Source of the DNA: JAQTNA01 sp043743785
GTDB lineage: Bacteria > Pseudomonadota > Gammaproteobacteria > Burkholderiales > Rhodocyclaceae
Assembly (NCBI GenBank): GCA_043743785.1
Contig: JAYTVW010000099.1
Location: forward strand, 1 to 64,000
Direction of reading: 5' to 3'
Length of the DNA: 64,000 bases
Shown: piece by piece, positions 51,166 through 59,237 of the stretch
Layout: every line of letters begins with the position of its first letter
Numbering within the stretch: position 1 is the first letter of the stretch
Made by a program: the position numbers and the translations under genes
Notes under the pieces: model-generated
The model's database searches: none
Seen by the model: only the letters and a program-made list of their open reading frames with translations
What the model was told of the DNA's origin: nothing

Positions 51166-53226
51166 ATGAACGTGCTCATCGTGGACCCTTCCCGGGTCTT
51201 CCATCATCTCGTGGCGGAAGCCTTCGCCGACCTGGGGGTGACGCCCATCGCCGTCACCACCTTGGAAGAGGCTCGCGGGGTGTTGGCGAGCCAGCCCGTT
51301 TCCTACGTTTGCTCGTCCCTGCACCTGAAGGACGGCCAAGGCGTGGACCTGTGCCGCGAATTGCGGCGCCTGCCGGCCCATGTGTTCACGCCCTTTCTGC
51401 TGCTCACCGCAGATACACCGTCCTCCGTGCGGGAAGCGGCCTTCCAGGCGGGCGTCACCGATATCTTCGAAAAGGTGCACCTGTCCGAGTTGGTGATGTT
51501 CCTGCGTCGCCTGGCGCGCCAATACGAACGCACCTCGGGCCAGGTTCTGGTGGTGGAGGATTCCCCCTCCCAGGCGGAGTTCTATGCCGCCGCGCTGGAA
51601 AGCGTCGGCCTCTCGGCGGATGTGGTGCATGACGGGGTGACGGGCCTGGAGTACCTGCGGCAGTTTTCCTACGATCTTCTGGTCACGGACCTGGTGATGC
51701 CCGGCGAGTTGTCCGGTCTGGGCTTGGTCAGCCAGGTGCGGCGCCTGTCGGGAGAAATGGGGGATATTCCCATCCTGGTGATGACGGCCTACGACGAGCC
51801 GGCCCGGCGGGTGGAACTGTTTTACCAGGGGGTGAATGACTACGTGGCCAAGCCCGTGTCCCGGGAAGAACTGGTGGCCCGGGCCCGCAGCCTCATCCAT
51901 ACGGCCCGGGCACTGCGGGAAGTGCGCGCGAGTTACCGCAGCGCCCAATCGGAGATCGCTTTTCGCATCACCCACGATCCGGTGACGGAGTTGTGCAACC
52001 GCTGGCATTTCGAGACCCTGCTGGCGGAGGCCATGGCCATGCGTGAAGCGGGCCAGTCCCTGGCCCTCATCGATCTGAGTTGTCTCAAGCTGGTAAATGA
52101 TGCGGGGGGACGGGATGCGGGGGACAGCCTGCTGCGCCAGGCGGGCGCGGCCCTGGCGACGTGTTTTGCCGACGCCACCTGCGCCCACCTGGAAGGGGCG
52201 CGCATGGCACTTCTGCTGCCGCCCGGCGACGCCGCCGGGGTGCTGGCAAGGCTCGACGGCTTTGTGCAGAGCCTGGGGGAGATGCCTTTCCCATGGCGGG
52301 ACGAGTTGTTCGCGCGCACGGCCCATGCCGGCCTGCTGCACCCTCTGGAATCCGCCACCTCCGCCGCCGAGGCCATGAACATGGCGGACAGTGCCTGTCG
52401 TAGCGCTGGCCGCCATGCGGCGGCCCAGGCGGTGCGCTTCGATCACGACAATGCCGAAACCGCGGATGAGTTGCAGCAGAAGGACGCCATCGCGCCACTC
52501 CTGGATGCCTTGCACAACTGGGCGTTCGAGTTGCATCAGCAGCCCCTGGTGCCCACCCGGCCGGGGCGGCAGGGCGGTTGCGAAATCCTCATCCGCATGC
52601 GCGCCAAAGACGGCAGTCTCATCCTGCCGGGATTGTTCCTGCCGGCAGCGGAACTCTACGGCATCATTCCGCGCATTGACCGCTGGGTGACCTCCCGCAG
52701 CCTGGAGTGGCTGGCCGGGGCCGGCCGCCACAGCGTCGCCTACGTGTCCATCAATTTGTCCGGCCTCACGCTCACCGACACGGGCTTCGGCGCCTTCCTG
52801 CGGGAGGAATTGGCGCGCACCGGCGCCAACCCGGCGGCGCTGCAGTTCGAAGTGACCGAGACGGCAGCCATTGGCGACATGCCCGCCGCCCACCGGCTGC
52901 TGGAGGACATGCATAGCCTGGGGTGCAGCGTCGCCCTGGACGATTTCGGCTCCGGCCTGTCTTCCTTGGGCCAGTTGCGCAACTTGAAGGTAGATATGGT
53001 GAAGATCGACGGCCAGTTTGTCAGGAATCTGCTGGAGAGCCCGGTGGACCAGGCCATCGTGCGCTCCATCTGCGCCGTGGCGCAGGCCGCCAAGATGCAG
53101 ACCACCGCCGAATTCGTCGAGAGCGAAGCCCAGGCCCGGCTGCTGTCCGAGATGGGCGTGGACTACCTGCAGGGCTATGCCTTCGGCCGGCCAGCGCCGC
53201 TCCTGGCCTGCGACACCGCCGTGTAA
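51166..53226 (+). CDS. REC-REC-degenerate GGDEF-EAL protein
   Basis: 686 residues. The first receiver (1-118) lacks the phospho-acceptor: CSSLHLKDGQG has Ser where Asp is expected. The second (125-245) keeps it (LLVTDLVMPGELSG). The GGDEF region (about 270-430) has AHLEGARMALLLP in place of the signature, so it is not a cyclase. The EAL domain (about 440-680) appears competent: CEILIRM (ExLxR), SINLSG, FEVTETAAI, ALDDFGSGLSS, VKIDGQFV and AEFVESEA. Predicted phosphodiesterase gated by one working receiver. It is divergent from the PAS-GGDEF-EAL gene. Confidence 0.92.
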   Translation: MNVLIVDPSRVFHHLVAEAFADLGVTPIAVTTLEEARGVLASQPVSYVCSSLHLKDGQGVDLCRELRRLPAHVFTPFLLLTADTPSSVREAAFQAGVTDIFEKVHLSELVMFLRRLARQYERTSGQVLVVEDSPSQAEFYAAALESVGLSADVVHDGVTGLEYLRQFSYDLLVTDLVMPGELSGLGLVSQVRRLSGEMGDIPILVMTAYDEPARRVELFYQGVNDYVAKPVSREELVARARSLIHTARALREVRASYRSAQSEIAFRITHDPVTELCNRWHFETLLAEAMAMREAGQSLALIDLSCLKLVNDAGGRDAGDSLLRQAGAALATCFADATCAHLEGARMALLLPPGDAAGVLARLDGFVQSLGEMPFPWRDELFARTAHAGLLHPLESATSAAEAMNMADSACRSAGRHAAAQAVRFDHDNAETADELQQKDAIAPLLDALHNWAFELHQQPLVPTRPGRQGGCEILIRMRAKDGSLILPGLFLPAAELYGIIPRIDRWVTSRSLEWLAGAGRHSVAYVSINLSGLTLTDTGFGAFLREELARTGANPAALQFEVTETAAIGDMPAAHRLLEDMHSLGCSVALDDFGSGLSSLGQLRNLKVDMVKIDGQFVRNLLESPVDQAIVRSICAVAQAAKMQTTAEFVESEAQARLLSEMGVDYLQGYAFGRPAPLLACDTAV

Positions 53227-53275
53227 CGGGCAGGCCCCGGCGGGTGCATAATCGGCCGATGCACCGGAGGTCGCC

Positions 53276-54535
53276 ATGATTGTCCCGTCCAGCGTCGAAC
53301 TGCATTCCGTCCAGGCCTTTGCCACGAGTCTGGCCCTGGGCCTGCTCATCGGCCTGGAGCGGGAGCGGCGGGCCTCCGCCCGGGCGGGGGTGCGCACTTT
53401 CGCCCTCACCGCTTTGTTCGGCGCCCTCGCCGCCATGCTGGGCCAGCTGGCTGGGGGTGGCTGGCTACCCGCCGCCGGCCTCGGCCTCGTCGGCATCATG
53501 ATCATCTCCGCTTACTACTCCCGGCCGGACGAGGCGGACCCGGGCACCACCTCGGTGGTGGCGCTCCTGGTGTGCTACTGCCTGGGGGCGCTGGTGTGGT
53601 ACGGGCAAAGCCAGTTGGCGGTGATGCTGGCCATTGCCACCACGGTGCTGCTGTATTTCAAGACGGAACTGGAAGGCCTCAGCCAGCGCCTGAGCGCCCG
53701 GGATCTGATCTCCATGCTGCAGTTCGCAGTGCTCAGTTTCGTCATCCTGCCGGTGCTGCCGGACACGGATTTTGGCCCCTTCGAAGCCCTGAATGCGCGT
53801 CAGATCTGGCTCATGGTGGTGCTGGTGTCCGGCGTCAGCCTGGCGGGGTACGCGGCCCTGCGGCTCCTGGGCTCGCGCCATGGCGTCACCGTGGTGGCCG
53901 TCTTCGGTGGCCTGGTGTCCAGCACCGCCACCACCCTGGTGTTTGCCCGCCATACGCGGGAAGACGGTGGACTGGCGCCCACCGCCGCCGTGGTGGTGCT
54001 GTTGGCCAATCTGACCATGGTGGCGCGGCTCGGGGTCATGGTGGCGGTCCTGGCGCCGGCCCTGCTGCCCCATCTGGCCATGGTTTTTCTACCGGGATTC
54101 GTCCTCGGCCTGTTGGTGACCGGCTTCATCTGGCGGAGGCAACGGGCCGGCGGTGAACTGCCGGTGCCGGAAGTCCGCAATCCCACCGAGCTGCCCATGG
54201 CCCTGGGCTTTGGCGCCATTTACGCCACTGTGTTGCTGTGTGCGGCCTGGCTGGGGCAGGCCGTGGGCAGCAAGGGCATCTACGCCCTGGCCCTCATCTC
54301 CGGCATCACCGACGTGGATGCCATCGCCCTGTCCAGCCTGCGGCTCTTCAGCCAGGCCAAGCTGGAGCCGGGAACCGTGCTCACTGCCATGGCCTTGGCG
54401 GTGTTGGCCAGCCTGCTCTTCAAGCTGGGCCTCATTCTCACCGTGGGCGGGCGCCCCCTGGCCCTGAAGGTGTTGCCGGGCCTCCTGGCCATCGGTCTGG
54501 GTCTGGCCGGCGGCCTCATCGCACTGGCGGTGTGA
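53276..54535 (+). CDS. MgtC/SapB–DUF4010 family membrane protein
   Basis: 419 residues, with about 12 hydrophobic segments across its length. The N-terminal part carries the MgtC/SapB signature (SLALGLLIGLERERRASARAGVRTFAL, shortened here: ALGLLIGLERERR and GVRTFALTALFGALAA). The C-terminal half is DUF4010 (GSKGIYALALISGITDVDAIALSSLRL). The family sits in the inner membrane; transport function is unproven. It starts 49 bp after the EAL gene and is probably independent. Confidence 0.88.
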   Translation: MIVPSSVELHSVQAFATSLALGLLIGLERERRASARAGVRTFALTALFGALAAMLGQLAGGGWLPAAGLGLVGIMIISAYYSRPDEADPGTTSVVALLVCYCLGALVWYGQSQLAVMLAIATTVLLYFKTELEGLSQRLSARDLISMLQFAVLSFVILPVLPDTDFGPFEALNARQIWLMVVLVSGVSLAGYAALRLLGSRHGVTVVAVFGGLVSSTATTLVFARHTREDGGLAPTAAVVVLLANLTMVARLGVMVAVLAPALLPHLAMVFLPGFVLGLLVTGFIWRRQRAGGELPVPEVRNPTELPMALGFGAIYATVLLCAAWLGQAVGSKGIYALALISGITDVDAIALSSLRLFSQAKLEPGTVLTAMALAVLASLLFKLGLILTVGGRPLALKVLPGLLAIGLGLAGGLIALAV

Positions 54536-54545
54536 TTTGCCGCGT

Positions 54546-54613
54546 GTAGGTTGTGCCGCCAGGCACAACATGGAGGCATCAGCGCGGTGTTGTGTCTGCC
54601 GGCACAACCTACC
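54546..54613. repeat. Family B palindromic repeat, copy 2
   Basis: GTAGGTTGTGCCGCCAGGCA followed by CAACATG on the left, TGTTGTGTCTGCCGGCACAA followed by CCTACC on the right. It lies between two convergent genes, where it could end transcription from both. Confidence 0.75.
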
Positions 54614-54624
54614 TCAGGTCTGGA

Positions 54625-55458
54625 TTAATCCCGGCAATCCTGGGCACTGAAACTACGGGAAAAGCCGCTGTTGCCATTCGCATTGGGTGGGAATATGCAC
54701 ATCTGGATGTTCAGGGCGTCCGTGGCGCCGCGGATGTCGGCCGGGAAGGCCGAGAAGGGCGCGGCCCGCTCCAGTACGCTCTTGATGTAGGCGATTTCCA
54801 GTTGTTGGTCGGCGGCCCGCAGCACCTTGTAGCTTTTCAGGGTGCCATCCGGATTCAGGCTGATCTGTACCAGGGCCTTGCGCTGTCCCTGGGTACGGGA
54901 CGTGTTTTTGACGAAGGCGGCACTGCGGTTCATTTTTCGCACGAAGGCGTCGAAATACAGTTCCAGACTGAAGCGATCCACGGGCTTGCCATTGGCCGTG
55001 GGGGCGCCCTGGGCCTCTTCCTCGCCGCCTTCCTGGGCGCGGCCCAGTTGCCGGGCCATGGACAGGGCGTTTTCCGCCAGGGGCCGGGCTGGCGCCGGGG
55101 GGGCGGCGGGTTCGTTGAGGAATTTGTCCATGTCCGAGCGCTCCTCCCGGGACCAGGCGCGGGCTGCCCAGGCGCCCTTGGAGGCGCTCAGGATCGGGTG
55201 CGCCGCGGGTTTTCGCGCAGTGCTGGCCGGCTTTCGCAGGGTTGCCGCCGGTTTTTGCGGGAAAGGTGGCGTTGTCGGCGCAGGCCGGGCCAGGGAGGCG
55301 ATCAGGCGGGGAGGCTTTGCCGAGGTGCCGGACTGGCCCACCGGGCCGGCATTTTTGTGGGTGGAGGCATCCAGCCACAGAATGGCTCCGTGCAGCAGCA
55401 GGGAAACGAGAATCGCCAGTCGAAGGGGCTGCTGTGGGCGCATGTTGCGAAATTCCAT
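54625..55458 (-). CDS. TonB/TolA-like energy transducer protein
   Basis: 277 residues from the ATG giving MEFRNMRPQQPLRL; an ATG at 55443 is also possible. One N-terminal membrane segment (LRLAILVSLLLHGAILWLD), a long Pro/Ala/Lys-rich periplasmic linker (about 30-190), and a C-terminal TonB-like domain (KALVQISLNPDGTLKSYKVL; IAYIKSVLERAAPFSAFP). ExbB and ExbD genes are not adjacent. It may energise TonB-dependent receptors such as those at 29-33 kb, but that link is only inferred. Confidence 0.8.
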   Translation of the reverse strand: MEFRNMRPQQPLRLAILVSLLLHGAILWLDASTHKNAGPVGQSGTSAKPPRLIASLARPAPTTPPFPQKPAATLRKPASTARKPAAHPILSASKGAWAARAWSREERSDMDKFLNEPAAPPAPARPLAENALSMARQLGRAQEGGEEEAQGAPTANGKPVDRFSLELYFDAFVRKMNRSAAFVKNTSRTQGQRKALVQISLNPDGTLKSYKVLRAADQQLEIAYIKSVLERAAPFSAFPADIRGATDALNIQMCIFPPNANGNSGFSRSFSAQDCRD

Positions 55459-55513
55459 GCCGGGCATTCTATCGAAAGGCCCGGCCGCGTCCGGTTAGAA
55501 CTTGTAACAGGGA

Positions 55514-56482
55514 TCAGGATTCCGGCGCGGTGGGAGCGGCATTGGCGGCGGACGGCGCGTTCACCTTTTTCACCTTTTCCTCGGCGGCGGCCCTGGCCGC
55601 TTCCTTGGCAGCGAGCATGGCGGCGTAGTCGGCAAGCATGGCGGCGCGGCTCTCCGGGGTTTCCAGGCTGACGCGGCCCAGGACGCCGTTGCGGTAGTCC
55701 TGCAGAAAAGCCAGGGAGGCTTTCTCCAGGTCTGTCGTGCCGCCCTTGAGCACATAGCCGCGCTGGCGGGCGATGGCCTCGATGAGGGCCGGGCCATCCA
55801 TGTCGTCGGTGACGCCCTTGTAGCGGGCGGCGACGAGGGGGCGATAGCGCTGCAGCAGCACGTCGCCAAGATAACTGGCCACCTCCGTGTCGATCACGGC
55901 GTTCTTGCCGATGGCGTGGCTGGCGGCCAGCATGTCGCCATCGGCCGGGTGCTGGATTTTCGGCCACATCAGCCCCGGGGTGTCCACCAGGGTCATGTGG
56001 TCGTTCAGGTCGAAGCGGGATTGGTTCTTGGTGACGGCGGGTTCATCCCCCACGGCGGCGACCCGGCGCTTCAGCAAGGCATTCATCAGCGTGGATTTGC
56101 CCACGTTGGGAATGCCCATGATCATCATGCGCAGGGGCTTCAGGGTGGTGCCCCGGTGGGGCGCCAGGGCCAGGCAGAGCCGGCCGATCTTTGCCACGTC
56201 GCCAGCTTTCTTGCAGGACAGGGCCACGGCGTTCACCCCCGGCAGGGTGTTGAAGTGGCGTATCCAGGCCGCCGTGATCAGGGGGTCCGCCAGATCGGCC
56301 TTGTTGAGCAGCTTGAGACAGGGCCGCTGGCGAAACAGGCGCATTTCCTCGATGAGGGGATTGCAGCTGGCCATGGGCAGGCGGGCATCGAGCACCTCGA
56401 TGACCACGTCGGTCAGGGCCATGGTTTCGGCGGCTTTCTTTCTTGCCGCCGTCATGTGCCCGGGGAACCATTGAATAGACAT
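55514..56482 (-). CDS. YlqF/RbgA-type ribosome biogenesis GTPase
   Basis: 322 residues with circularly permuted GTPase motifs: G4 NKADLAD near 60, then G5-like ALSCKKAGD, G1 GIPNVGKST near 125, and G3 DTPGLMWP near 172. The start SIQWFPGHMTAARKKAAE is the family hallmark. In other bacteria it helps assemble the 50S subunit. The C-terminus carries an Ala/Lys-rich tail (KEAARAAAEEKVKKV) beyond the usual length. Confidence 0.93.
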   Translation of the reverse strand: MSIQWFPGHMTAARKKAAETMALTDVVIEVLDARLPMASCNPLIEEMRLFRQRPCLKLLNKADLADPLITAAWIRHFNTLPGVNAVALSCKKAGDVAKIGRLCLALAPHRGTTLKPLRMMIMGIPNVGKSTLMNALLKRRVAAVGDEPAVTKNQSRFDLNDHMTLVDTPGLMWPKIQHPADGDMLAASHAIGKNAVIDTEVASYLGDVLLQRYRPLVAARYKGVTDDMDGPALIEAIARQRGYVLKGGTTDLEKASLAFLQDYRNGVLGRVSLETPESRAAMLADYAAMLAAKEAARAAAEEKVKKVNAPSAANAAPTAPES

Positions 56483-56498
56483 GCGTAAATCCGGTGAC

Positions 56499-56570
56499 CG
56501 TTAAAGTCGCGTCAGCGACTCACAACGCTTCCCACGCCCGCTTGCGGGAGAGGGAGTGAGGGTGAGGGGA
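56499..56570. repeat. Family F repeat, copy 2
   Basis: GTTAAAGTCGCGTCAGCGAC followed by TCACAACGCTTCCCACGCCC, ending GGGAGAGGGAGTGAGGGTGA. It shares its start with the copy at 50868 and lies directly upstream of the YlqF gene. Confidence 0.65.
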
Positions 56571-56716
56571 AAGCGCCATGGTTTTTATGTTTCGAAAGGG
56601 GTATTCAAAGCCATGGCGCTTTGCGCTAATCGCGCATTTTACGCTGTCAGGGCGTGTATCCGGGATTGGAATCAGGCTGTTGGCGGTGATTCAAACTGAT
56701 GTGGCGCCGCACGGGC
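56571..56716. other. Intergenic stretch with no visible feature
   Basis: I see no gene, terminator or clear promoter here; it separates the family F and family G repeats. Confidence 0.5.
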
Positions 56717-56792
56717 GTAGGGTGGGCAGGTTTCATCTGCCCGCGCCGCATGCACCGTTCTGCGTGGGCACGCTGCGCTTTGCCCACCCTAC
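56717..56792. repeat. Family G palindromic repeat (TAGGGTGGGCA type)
   Basis: GTAGGGTGGGCAGGTTTCAT on the left and TGCGCTTTGCCCACCCTAC on the right. The stop codon of the downstream minus-strand hydrolase gene (56789-56791) lies in the right arm. Confidence 0.75.
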
Positions 56793-57580
56793 AATGCGGA
56801 GGTCCATTCGACGATCTCCCCGAGAGACGCGGAAGGGGCGCCCAGGTGGCTGGCGCTGGGTTCGTAGAGCTTGCTGCGCGGGTTGGCGGGAAGCCCGTCG
56901 AACATTTGCTGCTTGTCTTTGCGGAGCCCGGGATAGTCGTTGGTGGGCGCGATGTAGAGCACGGGCACGCCGGGCCGCATGCCCCGCACCGCCTTCATGC
57001 CGTTCATCTCCCCTTCCGGGGCGAACCAACTGAGGTAGATGGCCGGCGTGGTGAGGACGGGGAACAGTCCTCTGCTGCCCTCGAAATCGGAAAACCGGGC
57101 CTTATCGAAGCCCTTGCCTTCGCCGACGAGTTTTTTGGCCAGTTCCATGGACGGCCCGAGCGCTTCCCTGAATCTTGGTGTGCTCGGGTCACCCCCCGGA
57201 GCAATGGCAATGATGCCGTCTACGACATGCCGGGAACCGAAATAGAGGGCGAACATGCCGCCCTGGCTGTGGCCGGCCACGAAGAGTTTGACGGCACCCT
57301 TTTGCCGCAGGCTGTCCAGGGCGGCTTCCACCTCCCGTTCCGCCGTGGCCACGTCCACATCGTAATCACGCCGGCCGGACCAGGGCATTTCCAGATTCGC
57401 CACCCGGTAGCCCCGGGCTTCGAGGGCGGTGGCCAGTTCGGCAACATGTTTCGTCGGCGAGCCGCCCTTGCCGTGCATGAGCACGACGCCGATGGCGGTG
57501 TTTTCCGCCCTGGACAGCAAGGGCAGGCACAGCAGCAAAAAGCCCAGGGCCATCAGGCAGCGGCGCAAAGCAGTCAGCAT
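56789..57580 (-). CDS. Exported alpha/beta hydrolase
   Basis: 263 residues from an ATG with GAGG 9 bases upstream. Signal-like N-terminus (ALRRCLMALGFLLLCLPLLSRA). The hydrolase features are VVLMHGKGGSPTKH (oxyanion region) near 37, the nucleophile elbow GHSQGGMFAL near 110, and a late His in PSASHLGAPS near 245. The substrate is unknown. The last few residues and the stop codon meet a family G repeat, so the C-terminus may be altered. Confidence 0.85.
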   Translation of the reverse strand: MLTALRRCLMALGFLLLCLPLLSRAENTAIGVVLMHGKGGSPTKHVAELATALEARGYRVANLEMPWSGRRDYDVDVATAEREVEAALDSLRQKGAVKLFVAGHSQGGMFALYFGSRHVVDGIIAIAPGGDPSTPRFREALGPSMELAKKLVGEGKGFDKARFSDFEGSRGLFPVLTTPAIYLSWFAPEGEMNGMKAVRGMRPGVPVLYIAPTNDYPGLRKDKQQMFDGLPANPRSKLYEPSASHLGAPSASLGEIVEWTSAL

Positions 57581-57614
57581 GAATCCAATCCTCAAAGGGT
57601 GACCAAAATGTCCA

Positions 57615-58457
57615 TCAGCTCGCCAGGTAAAGCTGGCGGCGCTCCTCGTCCAGCTGGGCTCCCTTGACTTCTTCCAGTACGGAATCCACGTCCACGAGGC
57701 GGTGCTCGACTTCGATGCGGCCCGTCAGTTCGGTGTCCGGGGAGAGGCGCCCCGCCAGGAACAGGCGCCAGATTTCCTTGCCGTATTCGCTTGTTGCCAG
57801 CTGGGGGGCGAACTGCCCGAAATAGCTCGCCAGGTTGGCCACGTCCCGCTCCAGCATGGGGCCGGCGTTGCTGTTGCCGGCCGCATAGACTGCCTGAGGC
57901 AGGTCGATGATGACCGGGCCTTCCGCATCCACCAGGATGTTGTACTCGGACAGGTCGCCGTGGATGATGCCAGCGCAGAGCATGCGCACCACCTGGTTGA
58001 GGAGCCGGGCGTGATAGTCCAGGGCCAGTTCTTCCGATAGTTCCACGTCGTTCAGGCGGGGGGCCGGATGGCCGTCCGCATCCGTCACCAGATCCATCAG
58101 CAGCACGCCCTCGTAGCAGATGTAGGGCTGGGGGACGCGGATGCCGGCATTGGCCAGCCGATACAGGGCGTCCACCTCGGCGTTTTGCCAGGCTTCCTCC
58201 TGCATCTGGCGACCGTAGCGGGAGCCTTTTTCCATGGCCCGGGCCTGCCGGCTGTTCTTGACCTTGCGGCCTTCCTGGTAGGTGGCGGCCTTCTTGAAGC
58301 TGCGGTGGTCGGCGTCCTTGTAAACCTTGGCGCAGCGAATCTCTTCCCCGCAGCGCACCATGTAGACGGTGGCTTCCTTGCCGCTCATCAGCTGGCGAAT
58401 GACCTCGTCCACCAGGCCTTCGGCAACGAGGGGTTCGATTCTCTTTGGGGTTTTCAT
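57615..58457 (-). CDS. RIO-type serine protein kinase
   Basis: 280 residues. A RIO kinase lacks the usual activation loop; seen here are SGKEATVYMVRCG (nucleotide loop) near 25, the catalytic lysine in IRCAKVYKD, the catalytic loop IIHGDLSEYNILVD near 165-178, and the metal-binding IIDLPQAVYA near 185. This bacterial type resembles the PA4780 kinase of Pseudomonas. The target is unknown. It lies between the hydrolase and hemerythrin genes on the same strand. Confidence 0.92.
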   Translation of the reverse strand: MKTPKRIEPLVAEGLVDEVIRQLMSGKEATVYMVRCGEEIRCAKVYKDADHRSFKKAATYQEGRKVKNSRQARAMEKGSRYGRQMQEEAWQNAEVDALYRLANAGIRVPQPYICYEGVLLMDLVTDADGHPAPRLNDVELSEELALDYHARLLNQVVRMLCAGIIHGDLSEYNILVDAEGPVIIDLPQAVYAAGNSNAGPMLERDVANLASYFGQFAPQLATSEYGKEIWRLFLAGRLSPDTELTGRIEVEHRLVDVDSVLEEVKGAQLDEERRQLYLAS

Positions 58458-58572
58458 GGGCTGGGGCCGGAGCGTGCGGAAAAAGGGGCGTAAAGGAAGC
58501 CGCCAGACAGTAGCTGAGCGGGGCGACCACAGCCGATCAGCCGTGGCCGGTCGCGCCGACGCGAGGGAAGTG

Positions 58573-58965
58573 TCAGGGGTTTCCCTGCTTGTTCAGATAA
58601 GGCACGTAGGCCATATCGGTCTTGCCAATATGGTTCACCAGCCAGTCCGCCAGGAACGCGATGGTATCCGTCGAAATGTCCTGGCCGATGGATTTCACCA
58701 GGAGATCCCCCAGCCGGGCGCGGAACGCGGCGTGCTCCGCCATGTGCTCCGCCAGTTGGGGATAGGCCGCCGCTTTGAGCATGGCTTCCTCTGCCGCGAA
58801 GTGGTCCCGGACGTAGTGTTTCAGGCGGGTGAGGGCATACACGCCGAAGAGCGTGCGTTGCTCGAGGGCGGCGCTTTCGAGTTCGGCGAGCCCCTTGAAA
58901 AGGCCCTGGTGGTGCTCGTCGAGCAGCGGCACGCCGGTGCTGAGTGTGGAGGTCCATTCGATCAT
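58573..58965 (-). CDS. Bacteriohemerythrin
   Basis: 130 residues. A four-helix di-iron protein that binds oxygen. The ligand pattern is complete: His in LLDEHHQGLF, HYVRDHFAAEE (His and Glu), HMAEHAAF, and HIGKTDMAY (His and Asp). Likely role: oxygen storage or supply in the cytoplasm of a microaerobic or facultative organism. Its upstream region contains the tRNA remnant, so its promoter context was probably changed by the integration event. Confidence 0.94.
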   Translation of the reverse strand: MIEWTSTLSTGVPLLDEHHQGLFKGLAELESAALEQRTLFGVYALTRLKHYVRDHFAAEEAMLKAAAYPQLAEHMAEHAAFRARLGDLLVKSIGQDISTDTIAFLADWLVNHIGKTDMAYVPYLNKQGNP

Positions 58966-59000
58966 CCGCGAATGGTATCACCAGAGGGCGGTAAACGGAC

Positions 59001-59028
59001 CAAGGGCCTGGCTGAAGCCAGGCCCTTG
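59001..59028 (-). terminator. Strong hairpin downstream of the tRNA-Lys remnant
   Basis: A perfect 12-bp stem CAAGGGCCTGGC / GCCAGGCCCTTG with a four-base loop, 8 bp past the CCA end of the tRNA fragment in its direction of transcription. There is no clear T-run, so it is only a possible terminator, for the original tRNA. Confidence 0.55.
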
Positions 59029-59036
59029 TGCTGTCT

Positions 59037-59081
59037 TGGTAGGGGATGGCAGGATCGAACTGCCGACAAACGGATTAAGAG
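59037..59081 (-). pseudogene. 3' half of a tRNA-Lys(CUU), probable attachment-site scar
   Basis: Read on the minus strand, it runs from the anticodon loop CTCTTAA through stem TCCGT, variable loop TTGTC, T-arm GGCAG-TTCGATC-CTGCC (perfect stem), acceptor ATCCCCT, A, and CCA. The 5' partner of the anticodon stem should be ACGGA, but the sequence there is TAATT, and no D-arm or 5' acceptor strand follows. The break in the anticodon loop is typical of tyrosine-recombinase integration into tRNA genes. The intact tRNA should lie at the other end of the element. Confidence 0.85.
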
Positions 59082-59237
59082 AATTAAGCACCACAAGACG
59101 GTCTTTTAAAATCAATACCTTGCACCGCCCGCCAGGCAGCAATGTAGCCAGAGATAGCCTGAAACAGTGTCCTTCCAGCGGGGTGTAGCTACGATCTGGC
59201 TACGGTGACAGCGTTGTGGTGTTCTAAATTCAGTATT
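59082..59237. other. Element end with inverted repeats, possible recombinase arm sites
   Basis: Just inside the tRNA scar, GTAGCCAGA (59144-59152) faces TCTGGCTAC (59195-59203), with GTAGCTAC between them. No gene is apparent. Integrase or excisionase arm-type sites often lie here, but this is unproven. Confidence 0.4.

Noticed and set aside
59037..59081. Complete tRNA gene
   Set aside because: The anticodon stem 5' strand, D-arm and 5' acceptor strand are missing; only the 3' half is present.
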